DNA of 64,000 nucleotides from Acinetobacter zhairuonensis (GTDB lineage Bacteria; Pseudomonadota; Gammaproteobacteria; Pseudomonadales; Moraxellaceae), in the NCBI RefSeq assembly GCF_022601715.1, contig NZ_JAKVIM010000012.1:61942-125941 (forward strand). Reading direction: 5' to 3'. Shown here piece by piece: positions 9,844 to 19,583 of the stretch (within the stretch, counting starts at the first letter, position 1; each line of letters begins with the position of its first letter). Below the pieces are notes generated by a model. That model had not been told where the DNA came from. It did no database searches and was given only the letters and a program-made list of their open reading frames with translations. Position numbers and translations under genes: made by a program.

Positions 9844-11612
9844 TGGTATAACTCCTGTTCTGATTGACAATCAACAATGCAAAGATCAATAAAACTATTG
9901 ATCTGAACTTTTAGATTAAATACATGACTTAATAGCTGGCTAAATAGATATAAGCTATGACCACGGAATATTTCAGGCTTGACCGATACGGTGACTTTGA
10001 GTCCTCTTACAAATGCAGGGAAAGGCTTGGCACTCATCATTTTGTGACTGACATCAAACTTGATGTCTTGAATAGCATTAATCATTAAATGATTTTCTTG
10101 CGAACACGGTAAGTTATATAGGGTTAATAACTCCTGTAGATATTCCACAGGATTGGCTTGCATGAATGACATTGAATTTAATGAAAGATGCGAAACGATT
10201 CGCCATTGCTCGGCTTTATTGCCAGAAAAGGTATAGCAAGCCGTAGGTCTTTTTAAGACCGTTGCATGTCGAATTAAACCCGAATTGGTGGTGTTTAAAA
10301 CATGATTACTCAAACTCATTGCTTCATAAGGTAAATCCCCATTCGAACAGAGCAATGTTGTACTAACAAAATCTGATTTTATTTCGTGTGGATGAAGATG
10401 CTTTGAAATAATTGAATAACTCATTTCAATATATTTCTGATTTACTTGAGAATTTAGTGCATAAAAAAATTGAATATTATCTTTATGTACATGACTCATT
10501 GCAAAAAATGGAGAAATTGGATAACTCACCTCAGCTTGATCATGTTTCTCTCGTATCATCTGCATATTTAAAACTGAATAAACACGGTAATACTCAGGAT
10601 GATGAGCATCCGTTAAAATCGGATATTCAATTTTCTTATGGTCAATTTTTTGTGGTTCAGCCTTTTTCTCAAACAAATTAGCGGCTGGGCAAGTAAACAA
10701 TTTAAAATTAGCAATATTTAAAGCAGAATAATTATTTAATATTGCAGGATCACTTAAATTTAATTTTAAGTGAACTTGTAGCTCAAAATGATTTGATTTT
10801 GTTTTTAACTTTTTTAGACAGTTTAAGTTCAATCTTAAATAATTAAATTTTTCTGGAAAACAAAAATATTCCATTAAAAGACGGTATGCATGATGCGTAT
10901 GCTGATCTAAAGGCAATAAACTTTCTTGCTCACTAAATCCCATGACCTCAAACGGGTTATCGACATCGACGCTTTCAGCACCTGATTTTAAGCAAAAGCG
11001 AGTTTCCGTTCTGAAAACTGCATCTAAAAACTGCAGAGGAAAATTTGAAATTGCATCTAAATAAATTGGTAAAGTCTGATGCTCTAGCCAGACTTCAGCC
11101 TGATTAAAGGCTTCAAAAGAGAAAGTCAGTGTGGCATTTTGATTGAGATGAATGTGTGAACTCTGCCGAGATGTAAACTCCACCCTCTTCAGTTGCAGCG
11201 GTAATAGGCACACTTCCGCACTGGTTTTGAATTCACATTGCACACCTTTTACACTTCTCGATTTGAGTGAGGTTTTTGCAGGAATAATATGTGCTTCGGT
11301 TATTTTTTTTTGCTTTTCAATATCTTCAAAACTGATGACGGTACACGCAGGAAAATGACGGAGATACTGCGGAAACATGACCTCAAAGATGGAATGTGTA
11401 AAAACATCATAACTGTCTGCTAATTTCTTATCGATTCTCGCTGCGATCAATGAAAATGCTTGAATCAAACGTTCAATATGTGGATCATCAATTTGCTCTT
11501 GATTTAAAGCCAAACGTTGCGCAATTTTAGGATATTTTTTGGCAAACTCTCGCGACTGCTGTCCAAATTCTTGTAATTGTTTTTCGTAATACGGTAATAG
11601 TTCTTCGATCAC
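9807..11612 (-). CDS. tssF: T6SS baseplate protein TssF (VasA)
   Basis: At 601 residues it is the usual TssF length. The N-terminus LLPYYEKQLQ...FAKKYPKIA and the following DPHIERLIQAFSLIAARI are hallmark TssF sequences; the gp6-like core continues through MFPQYLRHFPA. It assembles with TssG into the baseplate wedge on which the tube and sheath polymerise. It follows tssE after 17 bases. The middle of the gene (about 10400-10900) is noticeably more AT-rich than its ends, but the frame is unbroken. Confidence 0.95.
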   Translation of the reverse strand: MIEELLPYYEKQLQEFGQQSREFAKKYPKIAQRLALNQEQIDDPHIERLIQAFSLIAARIDKKLADSYDVFTHSIFEVMFPQYLRHFPACTVISFEDIEKQKKITEAHIIPAKTSLKSRSVKGVQCEFKTSAEVCLLPLQLKRVEFTSRQSSHIHLNQNATLTFSFEAFNQAEVWLEHQTLPIYLDAISNFPLQFLDAVFRTETRFCLKSGAESVDVDNPFEVMGFSEQESLLPLDQHTHHAYRLLMEYFCFPEKFNYLRLNLNCLKKLKTKSNHFELQVHLKLNLSDPAILNNYSALNIANFKLFTCPAANLFEKKAEPQKIDHKKIEYPILTDAHHPEYYRVYSVLNMQMIREKHDQAEVSYPISPFFAMSHVHKDNIQFFYALNSQVNQKYIEMSYSIISKHLHPHEIKSDFVSTTLLCSNGDLPYEAMSLSNHVLNTTNSGLIRHATVLKRPTACYTFSGNKAEQWRIVSHLSLNSMSFMQANPVEYLQELLTLYNLPCSQENHLMINAIQDIKFDVSHKMMSAKPFPAFVRGLKVTVSVKPEIFRGHSLYLFSQLLSHVFNLKVQINSFIDLCIVDCQSEQELYQCVQNVGGKKLL

Positions 11613-11629
11613 AACATTTTCTCGAAAGC

Positions 11630-12103
11630 TTAGGACTGTGCAGAAACAACGTATTGTTGTGTCGTCGGTTTTAATAACGCATCAAAAACAACAGGTTCGT
11701 ACAGCGGATGGATATTTAAATACGCTTGAATGGTGAGGCACAGCGCACCCATATTGTGTCCATCCAATAACATTTCCACTTTAACTTGTCTTAAACGAGG
11801 CTCATGTGCCGAAATAGATTGTTCGATAGACTGGCAAATTTTATCTCGATCTAAAGGGTTAGCCGTCGACAATCCAACAAAGTCGATGATGCCAAACTGG
11901 ATAATGGACTGTTTGGCCAATGGATAATCCCCGATCAAATGATCCAGTTTTGCCATGCGACTATTAAGTAAATCTTCAAGATCATGCGCGACAGATTGTC
12001 TTAATTCTTGCAGTGACAGCCCTTTCAAGATATCATTTTCTGGCAGCAAGCGGTCAAAAAGTGTAGAACGGAAACCGTAAGGATATAGCTGATCTAAGCT
12101 CAT
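11630..12103 (-). CDS. tssE: T6SS baseplate protein TssE (gp25-like)
   Basis: The 157-residue protein contains a GPW/gp25 lysozyme-like fold: SVAHDLEDLLNSR in the first half and the NPLDRDKICQSIEQSI...EPRL segment in the second. TssE connects the baseplate to the first sheath ring in the cytoplasm. It is separated from hcp by an 82-base gap holding a strong hairpin, and it begins the tssE-F-G coupled group. Confidence 0.92.
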   Translation of the reverse strand: MSLDQLYPYGFRSTLFDRLLPENDILKGLSLQELRQSVAHDLEDLLNSRMAKLDHLIGDYPLAKQSIIQFGIIDFVGLSTANPLDRDKICQSIEQSISAHEPRLRQVKVEMLLDGHNMGALCLTIQAYLNIHPLYEPVVFDALLKPTTQQYVVSAQS

Positions 12104-12185
12104 TTTTATGATCTAAATTTGACAAATCGTGATTCAAAAATAGGGAGCAACCTTTGCTACCCCCTATTTTTGGAACTGAATCTAA

Positions 12186-12689
12186 TTAAGCAGCATAAGA
12201 TGCTGTGTTATTAGACAATGACCATTTCTTAGTCACAGCACCCTTCGCAGTACCATTAATATCTTGCTGGTTATAGGTCCACTCAACCGCTGCATATTTC
12301 AAACCAAAGGTTTCTGTCGGTACACCTTCTTCATTCACGCTCGGCGCAACACTCGAAACGAGAACATGTTTCAGCTTGATTTGAAGGTATTTGATACGCT
12401 TATCACCATTGGCACGGTAGAAATCAATCTGTACTTCATCAAAGGTATAACCCGCTGAACATGCTTCCCAAAGTTTAGGGCTAGTTGCATCAAGATCTTT
12501 CACAAAATGCATGTCCGCATGCTCAACACGTTCTGCAGTATGACCACCCACACTTGAAGACGTTGCTGATTTTGGTTGACGAATATTGTGCGCCCAAGAG
12601 TTTACTTCTAACCAACCCTTATGCTCAGAGTCACGTGACTCGCCATCAACTTTGTATTTACCTCGAAATTCGACGTATATATCTTTCAT
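12186..12689 (-). CDS. hcp: T6SS tube protein Hcp
   Basis: The 167-residue protein starts MKDIYVEFRGKYKVDGESRD and keeps the Hcp pattern of a short beta-barrel with the loop GHTAERVEHADMHFVKDLD and the closing YNQQDINGTAKG...W segment. Hexamers stack into the secreted inner tube and are also exported in bulk. It is 48 bases downstream of tssC and is followed by a rho-independent-type hairpin, which could let it be made in excess over the downstream baseplate genes. Confidence 0.97.
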   Translation of the reverse strand: MKDIYVEFRGKYKVDGESRDSEHKGWLEVNSWAHNIRQPKSATSSSVGGHTAERVEHADMHFVKDLDATSPKLWEACSAGYTFDEVQIDFYRANGDKRIKYLQIKLKHVLVSSVAPSVNEEGVPTETFGLKYAAVEWTYNQQDINGTAKGAVTKKWSLSNNTASYAA

Positions 12690-12737
12690 GGAATTATCCT
12701 ATATTATAAAGTTCTTAGTTATTTAGCTGTTCTTAAT

Positions 12738-14219
12738 TTAATTAGAAGACTGAGGCAACTCAGTGACAAGTCGCAAAGATACGGACAACTCGTCCAGCTG
12801 GAAATGTGGTCTTAGAAAAACCACAGACTTGTAGTGACCAGGCTCGGCTGGATTTTCTACAACTTTCACGGACGCTTCTCTTAGCGGAAATTGTGCTTTC
12901 GCTTCTTGAGAGGCTCCGTCATCCAGTAATACATATTTTGCTAACCATTCATTTAAAAAGGCTTCAACATTACCAGCAGATGCAAAACTACCGACTTTGT
13001 CGCGCATCATGGCTTTTAAATAATGGGCAATTCGTGATACAGCCATAATGTACTGAATCTGACTGGATAAAGCGGAATTGGCATTTGCAGTATCACTATC
13101 GTATTTTTTTGGCTTTTGTGCAGATTGCGCACCAAAAAAGGCTGCGTAATCCGTATTCTTACAATGTACTAAAGGAATAAAGCCCAAATCGCTGAGTTCT
13201 TTTTCACGGCGATCCGTAATTGCAATTTCAGTTGGACACTTAAATGCCACTTCACCATCGCTGGTTTTAAAGGTATGCACAGGTAAGCCTTCAACCAAAC
13301 CACCACCCTCGACACCACGGATTGCAGCACACCAGCCATGCATATCAAACGCATTGGTTAAACGGGTTCCAAATGCATAAGCTGCATTCATCCATAAATA
13401 TTCTTCGTGATTTTGACCTGAAACTTCTTCAACAAAATTGAAGCCTTCGGTTTGCAACCCCTGTTTCGGATCATACGGTAAGCGCCCCAATACACGTGGC
13501 ATGGTTAACGCCACATAACGGGCATCATCACTTTCACGGAAAGAGCGCCATTGCACATATTCAGCCGTTTCAAAAATTTTCGAAACATCGCGAGGACGGT
13601 CAATATCCATAAATGATTCCAGCCCCAACATATTACAGCTGGCTGCCGAAATAAAAGGTGCATGTGATGCAGCAGCAACATGTGAAATCTGTTCAAGTAA
13701 ATACATGTCTGAAGGCGTACGATCGAACTCGAAATCACCAATCAAAGTCGCATAAGGTGCGCCACCAAAGGAACCATATTCTTCTTCATAAATTTTCTTA
13801 AATAACGTGCTTTGGTCAAAGTCTGTCGCACTTTGGAAATCTTTAATCAATTCCTTCTTGGTCGTGTTCAATACACGAATTTTAATCAAAGGATTAGATG
13901 GAGATTCTTGGCAGAAATAATACAGTCCACGCCATGTCGACTCGATTTTCTGAAATTCGGCATGATGCATGATTTTGCTGAGCTGTTGCGAAATCAAATC
14001 ATCAATTTCTGCAATTCGCTTATCAATCGACATCGACATATTGTCAGAAACGGTAATGGTCCCCGCCATAACTTCTTTTGCCAGTTCAGCGATCAAGCTT
14101 TTTGCACGGTCATGTTCATCATCATTTCGCGCAATACGACTTTGCTCAACAATCGAATCCAGCAAGGTGAATTCAGCAGCCGTATCCTGCACTGCCAGTG
14201 CAGATTGCATATTATTCAT
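12738..14219 (-). CDS. tssC: T6SS contractile sheath large subunit TssC
   Basis: I start at the ATG at 14219 (493 residues), which overlaps the tssB stop by 8 bases; an in-frame GTG at 14228 is less likely. The sequence holds the sheath signatures W-R-G-L-Y-Y near residue 85, the GDFEFDRTPSD segment, and the C-terminal LRPHFQLDELSVSLRLVT. TssB and TssC heterodimers build the contractile sheath around Hcp. ClpV (15769-18435) later disassembles it. Confidence 0.97.
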   Translation of the reverse strand: MNNMQSALAVQDTAAEFTLLDSIVEQSRIARNDDEHDRAKSLIAELAKEVMAGTITVSDNMSMSIDKRIAEIDDLISQQLSKIMHHAEFQKIESTWRGLYYFCQESPSNPLIKIRVLNTTKKELIKDFQSATDFDQSTLFKKIYEEEYGSFGGAPYATLIGDFEFDRTPSDMYLLEQISHVAAASHAPFISAASCNMLGLESFMDIDRPRDVSKIFETAEYVQWRSFRESDDARYVALTMPRVLGRLPYDPKQGLQTEGFNFVEEVSGQNHEEYLWMNAAYAFGTRLTNAFDMHGWCAAIRGVEGGGLVEGLPVHTFKTSDGEVAFKCPTEIAITDRREKELSDLGFIPLVHCKNTDYAAFFGAQSAQKPKKYDSDTANANSALSSQIQYIMAVSRIAHYLKAMMRDKVGSFASAGNVEAFLNEWLAKYVLLDDGASQEAKAQFPLREASVKVVENPAEPGHYKSVVFLRPHFQLDELSVSLRLVTELPQSSN

Positions 14220-14721
14220 GATCTGCACCTACTTCCTGACTCAACTGTCGAACTTGTTCTGTATTTTTTAGAACCTCATCCAGCAAATCTTCTAAACGCT
14301 CACTGTTTGAAATTTTATTACGCAAATCTGTTAGACGTTCACGTGCCTCAACCAACTTACGCAAAGGTTCAATTTGCTGGGCAATATTCTCTGGTCTAAA
14401 ATCTTCCATCGATTTGAAAGTTAAATCCACACCAAAACGACCACCCGTTTCAGTCATGGTGTTCTCAACTTGGAATGCTGCACGGGGTGCAAGCGACTCC
14501 ATGACTTCGTCAATATTTTCCAAATCAACATTGATAAATTTTTTATCTTTTAATTTGGTTTTTTCATGTTCAGATGCAGCGGAGAAATCCCCCAATACAC
14601 CCACAACAAAGGGTAATTCTTTAATTTCTTTGCCTTCGCCCACTTCAACGTCATACGTTAATTGAACACGCGGAGGTCGAATACGTTGCAATTTTTTTTG
14701 CACGCTTTCACGTTTAGCCAT
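14212..14721 (-). CDS. tssB: T6SS contractile sheath small subunit TssB
   Basis: The 169-residue protein shows the TssB pattern: SVQKKLQRIRPPRVQLTYDVE at the start, the LPFVVGVLGDFS strand, and the FKSMEDFRPENIAQQIEPLR helix bundle. It pairs with TssC in the sheath and carries the interface recognised by ClpV. It is 24 bases downstream of asaA and overlaps tssC. Confidence 0.96.
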   Translation of the reverse strand: MAKRESVQKKLQRIRPPRVQLTYDVEVGEGKEIKELPFVVGVLGDFSAASEHEKTKLKDKKFINVDLENIDEVMESLAPRAAFQVENTMTETGGRFGVDLTFKSMEDFRPENIAQQIEPLRKLVEARERLTDLRNKISNSERLEDLLDEVLKNTEQVRQLSQEVGADHE

Positions 14722-14745
14722 GATGTAAAACCTTAATTGAAATTG

Positions 14746-15414
14746 TTATAGACCTGCAAATGGATTACCACTGCTGTTCGAATTACTCGAACTGGTATTA
14801 TTTTTTGCGATGGTCGGTGTTGATTTTGTTTTATTGGATGGAGGATTGGCTTTAGGCTTACTCTTCGTTTTTGAAGTAGAAACTTTTGTTGTTTTTACCT
14901 TGCTAGATTTGGTCGAGCTTTGATTTTTTTCTGTAGTATTTAACGCAGTTTCTAATAAAACAGAAGCTGGTTTAGCAGAATCAATGCTACGGATTAGTTC
15001 ATTCGCAGCAGGATAGGTAATATCCGAACTTAAATAACGCATTTCCTTAGAACGCATTTGTTTTAAGGCGTCATTTGCCATTCCTGTTGCAGCTAAAAAC
15101 TTAACATCCGTCAGCGTATTACTTTGAACTTTCTCTGCTTCAAGTTGCTGCACAATGGCTAATGCTTTTTCGTTACGACCTAACTGTTGAAAACGCTGAG
15201 CTGCTTGAACTAAATAACCATTTTTATTATCTGCATTTTTTTTATCACAGATTTGGCTATATGTTTTTAATAGAGCTGAGTCCGTTTCACCCAAAACTAA
15301 TGGGTTTTTCTTAATACAGCTTCTAGATATATCCACTTCCGAATTACTAGCGAATGCACTTATAGATACACAGCACAGTGATAAACATGCAGATATCAAA
15401 ATATTAGTTTTCAA
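14746..15414 (-). CDS. asaA: T6SS periplasmic accessory protein AsaA
   Basis: This 222-residue protein has a signal peptide (about residues 1-22, ...SAFA), a Cys-containing central region with a helical repeat around ERFQQLGRNEKALAIVQQL-type sequence, and a low-complexity Ser/Thr/Lys/Asn/Pro tail from about residue 165 that ends GNPFAGL. The start codon is TTG, with AGAGG five bases upstream; no ATG lies nearby. The first gene of the minus T6SS arm in Acinetobacter is asaA, described as a periplasmic protein that contacts TssM and is needed for assembly. Identification rests on position and general character. Confidence 0.8.
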   Translation of the reverse strand: MKTNILISACLSLCCVSISAFASNSEVDISRSCIKKNPLVLGETDSALLKTYSQICDKKNADNKNGYLVQAAQRFQQLGRNEKALAIVQQLEAEKVQSNTLTDVKFLAATGMANDALKQMRSKEMRYLSSDITYPAANELIRSIDSAKPASVLLETALNTTEKNQSSTKSSKVKTTKVSTSKTKSKPKANPPSNKTKSTPTIAKNNTSSSNSNSSGNPFAGL

Positions 15415-15768
15415 AACAACCTCTATTTATAAAGTATTAGTCTAAAGTTTTAACCATTAATATTGGTTTTTACTTTATGTATTTTTAAAGTAGGCAGATT
15501 TAACTAAAAAATAACCGTACAAGTCAAGACAAATTTCGTCACCTTGTGACATCCCGCACATTTAAATAACACTTTTTTTATTAAATTTTATGGTATAAGA
15601 TGCGCACGACTTTATACCAATTAATTAAAAACATAATTTTTCATGCTAAAAGTTATGATTTTTTGACTAAGAACGCTTGATTATTACTTTATTATTAATG
15701 AGTTATTACCTATAAAATCTTGTATTAAAGTAAGCATTTATTCTTAGTCTCAAAAGCTGAGATCCATA
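15415..15768. promoter_or_regulatory. Divergent T6SS promoter region
   Basis: This 354-base AT-rich gap separates the two arms of the T6SS locus and must carry promoters for both asaA and clpV. A short dyad, GTCAC-N3-GTGAC, sits at 15538-15550. A TTGACT at about 15662 could be a -35 element towards clpV, but no well-spaced -10 is convincing. Long A/T runs would suit silencing by H-NS. No ORF is supported. Confidence 0.6.
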
Positions 15769-18435
15769 ATGAATAATTTAAAAGTTTTAATTACAAAATT
15801 GTCTAATCCTGTGCGTGAGGCACTTGAAAAGGCAGCAAATTTGTGTGTTTCTCAACAGAATTTTGAAATAGAAATTGAACATTTATTTTCAGAAATTGTT
15901 AAACAACATTCAAGAAATGATCTCAAAATATTATTAGAAAAATATAAAATTTCAGAACCTGATTTACTCCGCGATTTATCACACAGTATTGCGCAATTAC
16001 CCAAAGGGAATACACGCACTCCCATCTTTGCCCTCTCGATTGTTCGACTATTTGAACAAGCATGGTTGGTTGCTTCTGCTGAACAAATCCCTGTGATTCG
16101 CAGTAGCCATCTCTTGGTTGCATTATTGACGGCGCCTGATTTATTTCAAATTGCCAGTCGTGCGTCCACACTATTGGAAAATATTCCAATCGACACCATG
16201 AAGCATCAATTTTTGCAGATCTGTAAGGACAGCATTGAATCGGATCAGGCAAAGCAAGCAGACACAGCATCAGAAGCTACACCTGTAACAACCGCACCAG
16301 CGCGCAGCCCAACGCCTGCATTGGATCAATACACCATAAACTTGACCCAGAAAGCGCAAAAGGGCGAGATTGATCCTGTAATTGGACGTGAGCATGAAAT
16401 CCGCCTCATGCTGGATATTCTGATGCGTCGTCGTCAAAACAATCCCATTTTAACGGGTGAACCTGGGGTTGGAAAAACGGCTGTTGTGGAAGGCTTGGCA
16501 TTAAAAATTGTCCAGAATGATGTGCCTGAAGCTTTAAAAAATGTACAACTGCATACCCTCGATATGGGGCTATTACAGGCTGGTGCCAGTGTAAAGGGTG
16601 AGTTTGAAAATCGACTCAAACAAATTATTCAAGAAGTTCAAGCTTCTAGCCAAGCCATTATTCTGTTTATTGATGAAGCGCATAGTCTGATTGGCGCTGG
16701 CGGTCAGGCGGGACAAAATGATGCTGCCAACTTACTTAAACCCGCTTTGGCTCGGGGTGAACTCCGCACCATTGCAGCAACCACGTGGGCGGAATACAAA
16801 CAGTATTTTGAAAAAGATGCCGCTTTAAGCCGTCGCTTTCAAGTGATTAAGGTTGAAGAACCAAGCGAAGCCGTTGCAATTGATATGTTACGTGCGATGG
16901 TTCCAGTCATGTCGAAACATTTCCAACTGCACATTGACGATGAAGCCATTGTAACCGCGGTACATGCTTCACACCGTTATATTACGGGACGTCAACTGCC
17001 CGACAAAGCCATTAGTGTACTGGATACAGCCGCAGCTCGCGTTGCCTTAACCCAGAATGCGCAACCTGTTGCTTTAGATCAACGCCAAGCGCAATTGCAC
17101 AACTTAGGGCTAGAACTCGCCCTTCTGGAAAATGAACACCGTTGTAATCCTGTTCATCAAGAACGTATCCAGACCATTCAACAATCGATTCAGTCTGTTG
17201 AAAATGACATCCAAATCATTCAACAAAAATGGCAACAGGAATTGTCTCTGGTACAGCAAATTCAAGCTTTACAACAATCCGAAGATCAAGCAACTCAGTC
17301 CTCTATCACAGAACTGCGTCATAAATTGAGTCAGCTTCAAGGACAAAATCCATTGGTGTTTGATCGAGTCAACGCCCAGATCATTCATGAAATTATTTCA
17401 GACTGGACAGGTATTCCTGTGGGCAATATGGTCAGCGATGAAATTAAACAGATTTTAAGCTTAGAAACCAAACTCGGACAGCGTGTTATGGGGCAAACCT
17501 ATGCCTTAAATCAATTGGTTCAAGGCATCAAAACCTCTAAAGCCAAATTAGAAGACCCGAACAAACCACAAGGTGTCTTTTTACTGGTTGGACCAAGTGG
17601 TGTTGGTAAAACTGAAACAGCTTTAGCTTTGGCGGATGAATTGTATGGTGGAGAATCACATCTGATTACCATCAACATGTCTGAATACCAAGAAGCACAT
17701 ACCGTTTCATCTTTAAAAGGGGCTCCTCCTGGTTATGTAGGCTATGGTCAAGGCGGAGTATTAACCGAAGCAGTGCGCCGCAATCCTTATAGCGTTGTAT
17801 TACTTGATGAAATTGAAAAAGCGCATAGTGATGTGCAAGAACTGTTCTATCAAGTCTTTGACAAAGGCACTCTGGAAGATGGTGAAGGTCGTCTTATCGA
17901 TTTCAAAAACACCACCATTTTGCTGACCTCAAACACAGGCTCTAGCGCCATTATGCAAGCCTGTTTAAATCAGCCTGTAGAGCAATGGCCTTCTGCAGAA
18001 GAATTATTGAATCAGCTCAAACCAAGTTTATATCAACAATTCAAACCTGCCTTTTTAGGTCGCATGCGGATTGTGCCTTACTTCCCTTTACATGATGATC
18101 TGCTGATTCAAATTATTGAGCACAAACTGTCAAAAGTCATTCAGCGTCTACAACAGCAATACCAAACACAGGTGCAATATAGTGAAGATGTGCCTGAGTT
18201 ATTGCTGAATCGTTGTACCGAAGTCGATAGTGGTGCCAGAAATGTTGACCATATTTTAAATGCAACAATTCTGCCTGCTTTGGCAACCGAAATTTTGTTG
18301 GCATTAAGCGAACAAAAATTGCCACAACAGATCTGGATTGATGTGAAGGATGATGAGTTTGTGTATGTGCTCGACCCACAAAACAAAGCATCTAAGAAGA
18401 AAAATCTTAAAAAATCCAAATTAGCACCGATGTAA
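15769..18435 (+). CDS. clpV: T6SS sheath-disassembly AAA+ ATPase ClpV (TssH)
   Basis: The 888-residue protein is a class I Clp/Hsp100 ATPase. It has an N-terminal Clp-repeat domain (about 1-150), a first AAA+ module with Walker A GEPGVGKT near residue 230, a coiled-coil middle domain (about 430-530), and a second module with GPSGVGKT near residue 607. ClpV extracts TssC from contracted sheaths so that subunits are recycled. It opens the plus arm and is followed by tssA after 24 bases. The T6SS setting and the divergent N-domain distinguish it from ClpB. Confidence 0.95.
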   Translation: MNNLKVLITKLSNPVREALEKAANLCVSQQNFEIEIEHLFSEIVKQHSRNDLKILLEKYKISEPDLLRDLSHSIAQLPKGNTRTPIFALSIVRLFEQAWLVASAEQIPVIRSSHLLVALLTAPDLFQIASRASTLLENIPIDTMKHQFLQICKDSIESDQAKQADTASEATPVTTAPARSPTPALDQYTINLTQKAQKGEIDPVIGREHEIRLMLDILMRRRQNNPILTGEPGVGKTAVVEGLALKIVQNDVPEALKNVQLHTLDMGLLQAGASVKGEFENRLKQIIQEVQASSQAIILFIDEAHSLIGAGGQAGQNDAANLLKPALARGELRTIAATTWAEYKQYFEKDAALSRRFQVIKVEEPSEAVAIDMLRAMVPVMSKHFQLHIDDEAIVTAVHASHRYITGRQLPDKAISVLDTAAARVALTQNAQPVALDQRQAQLHNLGLELALLENEHRCNPVHQERIQTIQQSIQSVENDIQIIQQKWQQELSLVQQIQALQQSEDQATQSSITELRHKLSQLQGQNPLVFDRVNAQIIHEIISDWTGIPVGNMVSDEIKQILSLETKLGQRVMGQTYALNQLVQGIKTSKAKLEDPNKPQGVFLLVGPSGVGKTETALALADELYGGESHLITINMSEYQEAHTVSSLKGAPPGYVGYGQGGVLTEAVRRNPYSVVLLDEIEKAHSDVQELFYQVFDKGTLEDGEGRLIDFKNTTILLTSNTGSSAIMQACLNQPVEQWPSAEELLNQLKPSLYQQFKPAFLGRMRIVPYFPLHDDLLIQIIEHKLSKVIQRLQQQYQTQVQYSEDVPELLLNRCTEVDSGARNVDHILNATILPALATEILLALSEQKLPQQIWIDVKDDEFVYVLDPQNKASKKKNLKKSKLAPM

Positions 18436-18459
18436 GACCCTATCAGATTATTAAACGCC

Positions 18460-19578
18460 ATGCATTTTACATTAGACACCTTACTTGAACCCATTGCAGG
18501 TTCTCGCGCATGTGGAGAAGACTTGTCCTTTTCCAATGAATTTCATGCCATTAAAAAAGCCCGTACAGAAGACGATCCCTTACTGGCGCTGGGGGATTGG
18601 GTGACTGAACCCAAACAAGCCGATTGGTATTTTGTGGCAGAACAAAGCAGCATTCTACTGGCAAATAAAAGCAAAGATATTCGCCTTCTGACTTGGTTAT
18701 CTGAAGCTTGGGCACATTTAGATGGCTTTCAGGGTATTGCGAATGGTTTGGAACTGTCCTATCGCCTGTTAGAACAATACTGGCTCAAGTTACATCCTGA
18801 AATTGAAGAAGATGATTTAGACCAGCGTTTAGGTTTGCTGAAAGGCTTGGTCAATCAGCTCCCCGTTTTAATTAGAAAAACACCTTTAATTGAAACCGCT
18901 CCTGCTTATTGTTTAATGGATTATGAAAATTTCCTCTATCAACACAATCAGCAACGCAAGCAGGCTGAAGATGAAGACTTAACAACAAGTTCGCAACAAC
19001 TTGAACAATTTGATGCTGCACTCGCAGGCAGTTCCAAAAGTGTTCAGCAACAAAACTATCAAAATTTTGAACTGATTTTGTCGCACTGGGAAAGTCTGAA
19101 ACAGGTTCTCGATCAGTTAATGCAGTTAGAAGCACCGAGCTTTGCGCAGATTGATTCCCAACTTGAAGACATCCATAAATCTTTAAAAAAAATTTATAAA
19201 ACGGAAATGTTTCAGTCTAGTCAGAACAGCACTTCCCTGATGACTCCACAAAGTAACGATACAGGCGTAGTACCAGCCGACCAGACACATGCCATGACTA
19301 CTCTCCTGATGCAACAGCCGCAAGGTTTTCAGCCTTCTGCGCAGAACCATTTACAAAACCGTGAGCATGCCATTCAGGTCTTGCAAGAAATTGCTGATTA
19401 TTTCCAAACCCATGAGCCGCACAGTCCTGTGAGTTATATGCTGCAAAAAACCGTGAAATGGAGCCAGATGCCTTTGCACGAATGGCTGGCACAAGTGATT
19501 AAAAATGAAAACCCGCTCGAATCTGTACAAGAATTATTGGGCATTTCACCGACAAACAATGAAACAAGTAACTGGTAA
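18460..19578 (+). CDS. tssA: T6SS baseplate/sheath cap protein TssA
   Basis: The 372-residue protein begins with an ImpA_N domain: LLEPIAGSRACGEDLSF, then a Trp-rich WYFVAEQSSILL...TWLSEAWAHLDGF segment to about residue 130. The middle is Gln-rich and probably flexible, and the C-terminus (about 300-372) is helical. TssA guides baseplate docking and sheath polymerisation. It lies between clpV (24 bases) and tssK (5 bases). Confidence 0.92.
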   Translation: MHFTLDTLLEPIAGSRACGEDLSFSNEFHAIKKARTEDDPLLALGDWVTEPKQADWYFVAEQSSILLANKSKDIRLLTWLSEAWAHLDGFQGIANGLELSYRLLEQYWLKLHPEIEEDDLDQRLGLLKGLVNQLPVLIRKTPLIETAPAYCLMDYENFLYQHNQQRKQAEDEDLTTSSQQLEQFDAALAGSSKSVQQQNYQNFELILSHWESLKQVLDQLMQLEAPSFAQIDSQLEDIHKSLKKIYKTEMFQSSQNSTSLMTPQSNDTGVVPADQTHAMTTLLMQQPQGFQPSAQNHLQNREHAIQVLQEIADYFQTHEPHSPVSYMLQKTVKWSQMPLHEWLAQVIKNENPLESVQELLGISPTNNETSNW

Positions 19579-19583
19579 TTTGC

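Noticed and set aside
16900..17330. Overlapping ORFs inside clpV
   Set aside because: They lie in other frames of a conserved gene without start signals.
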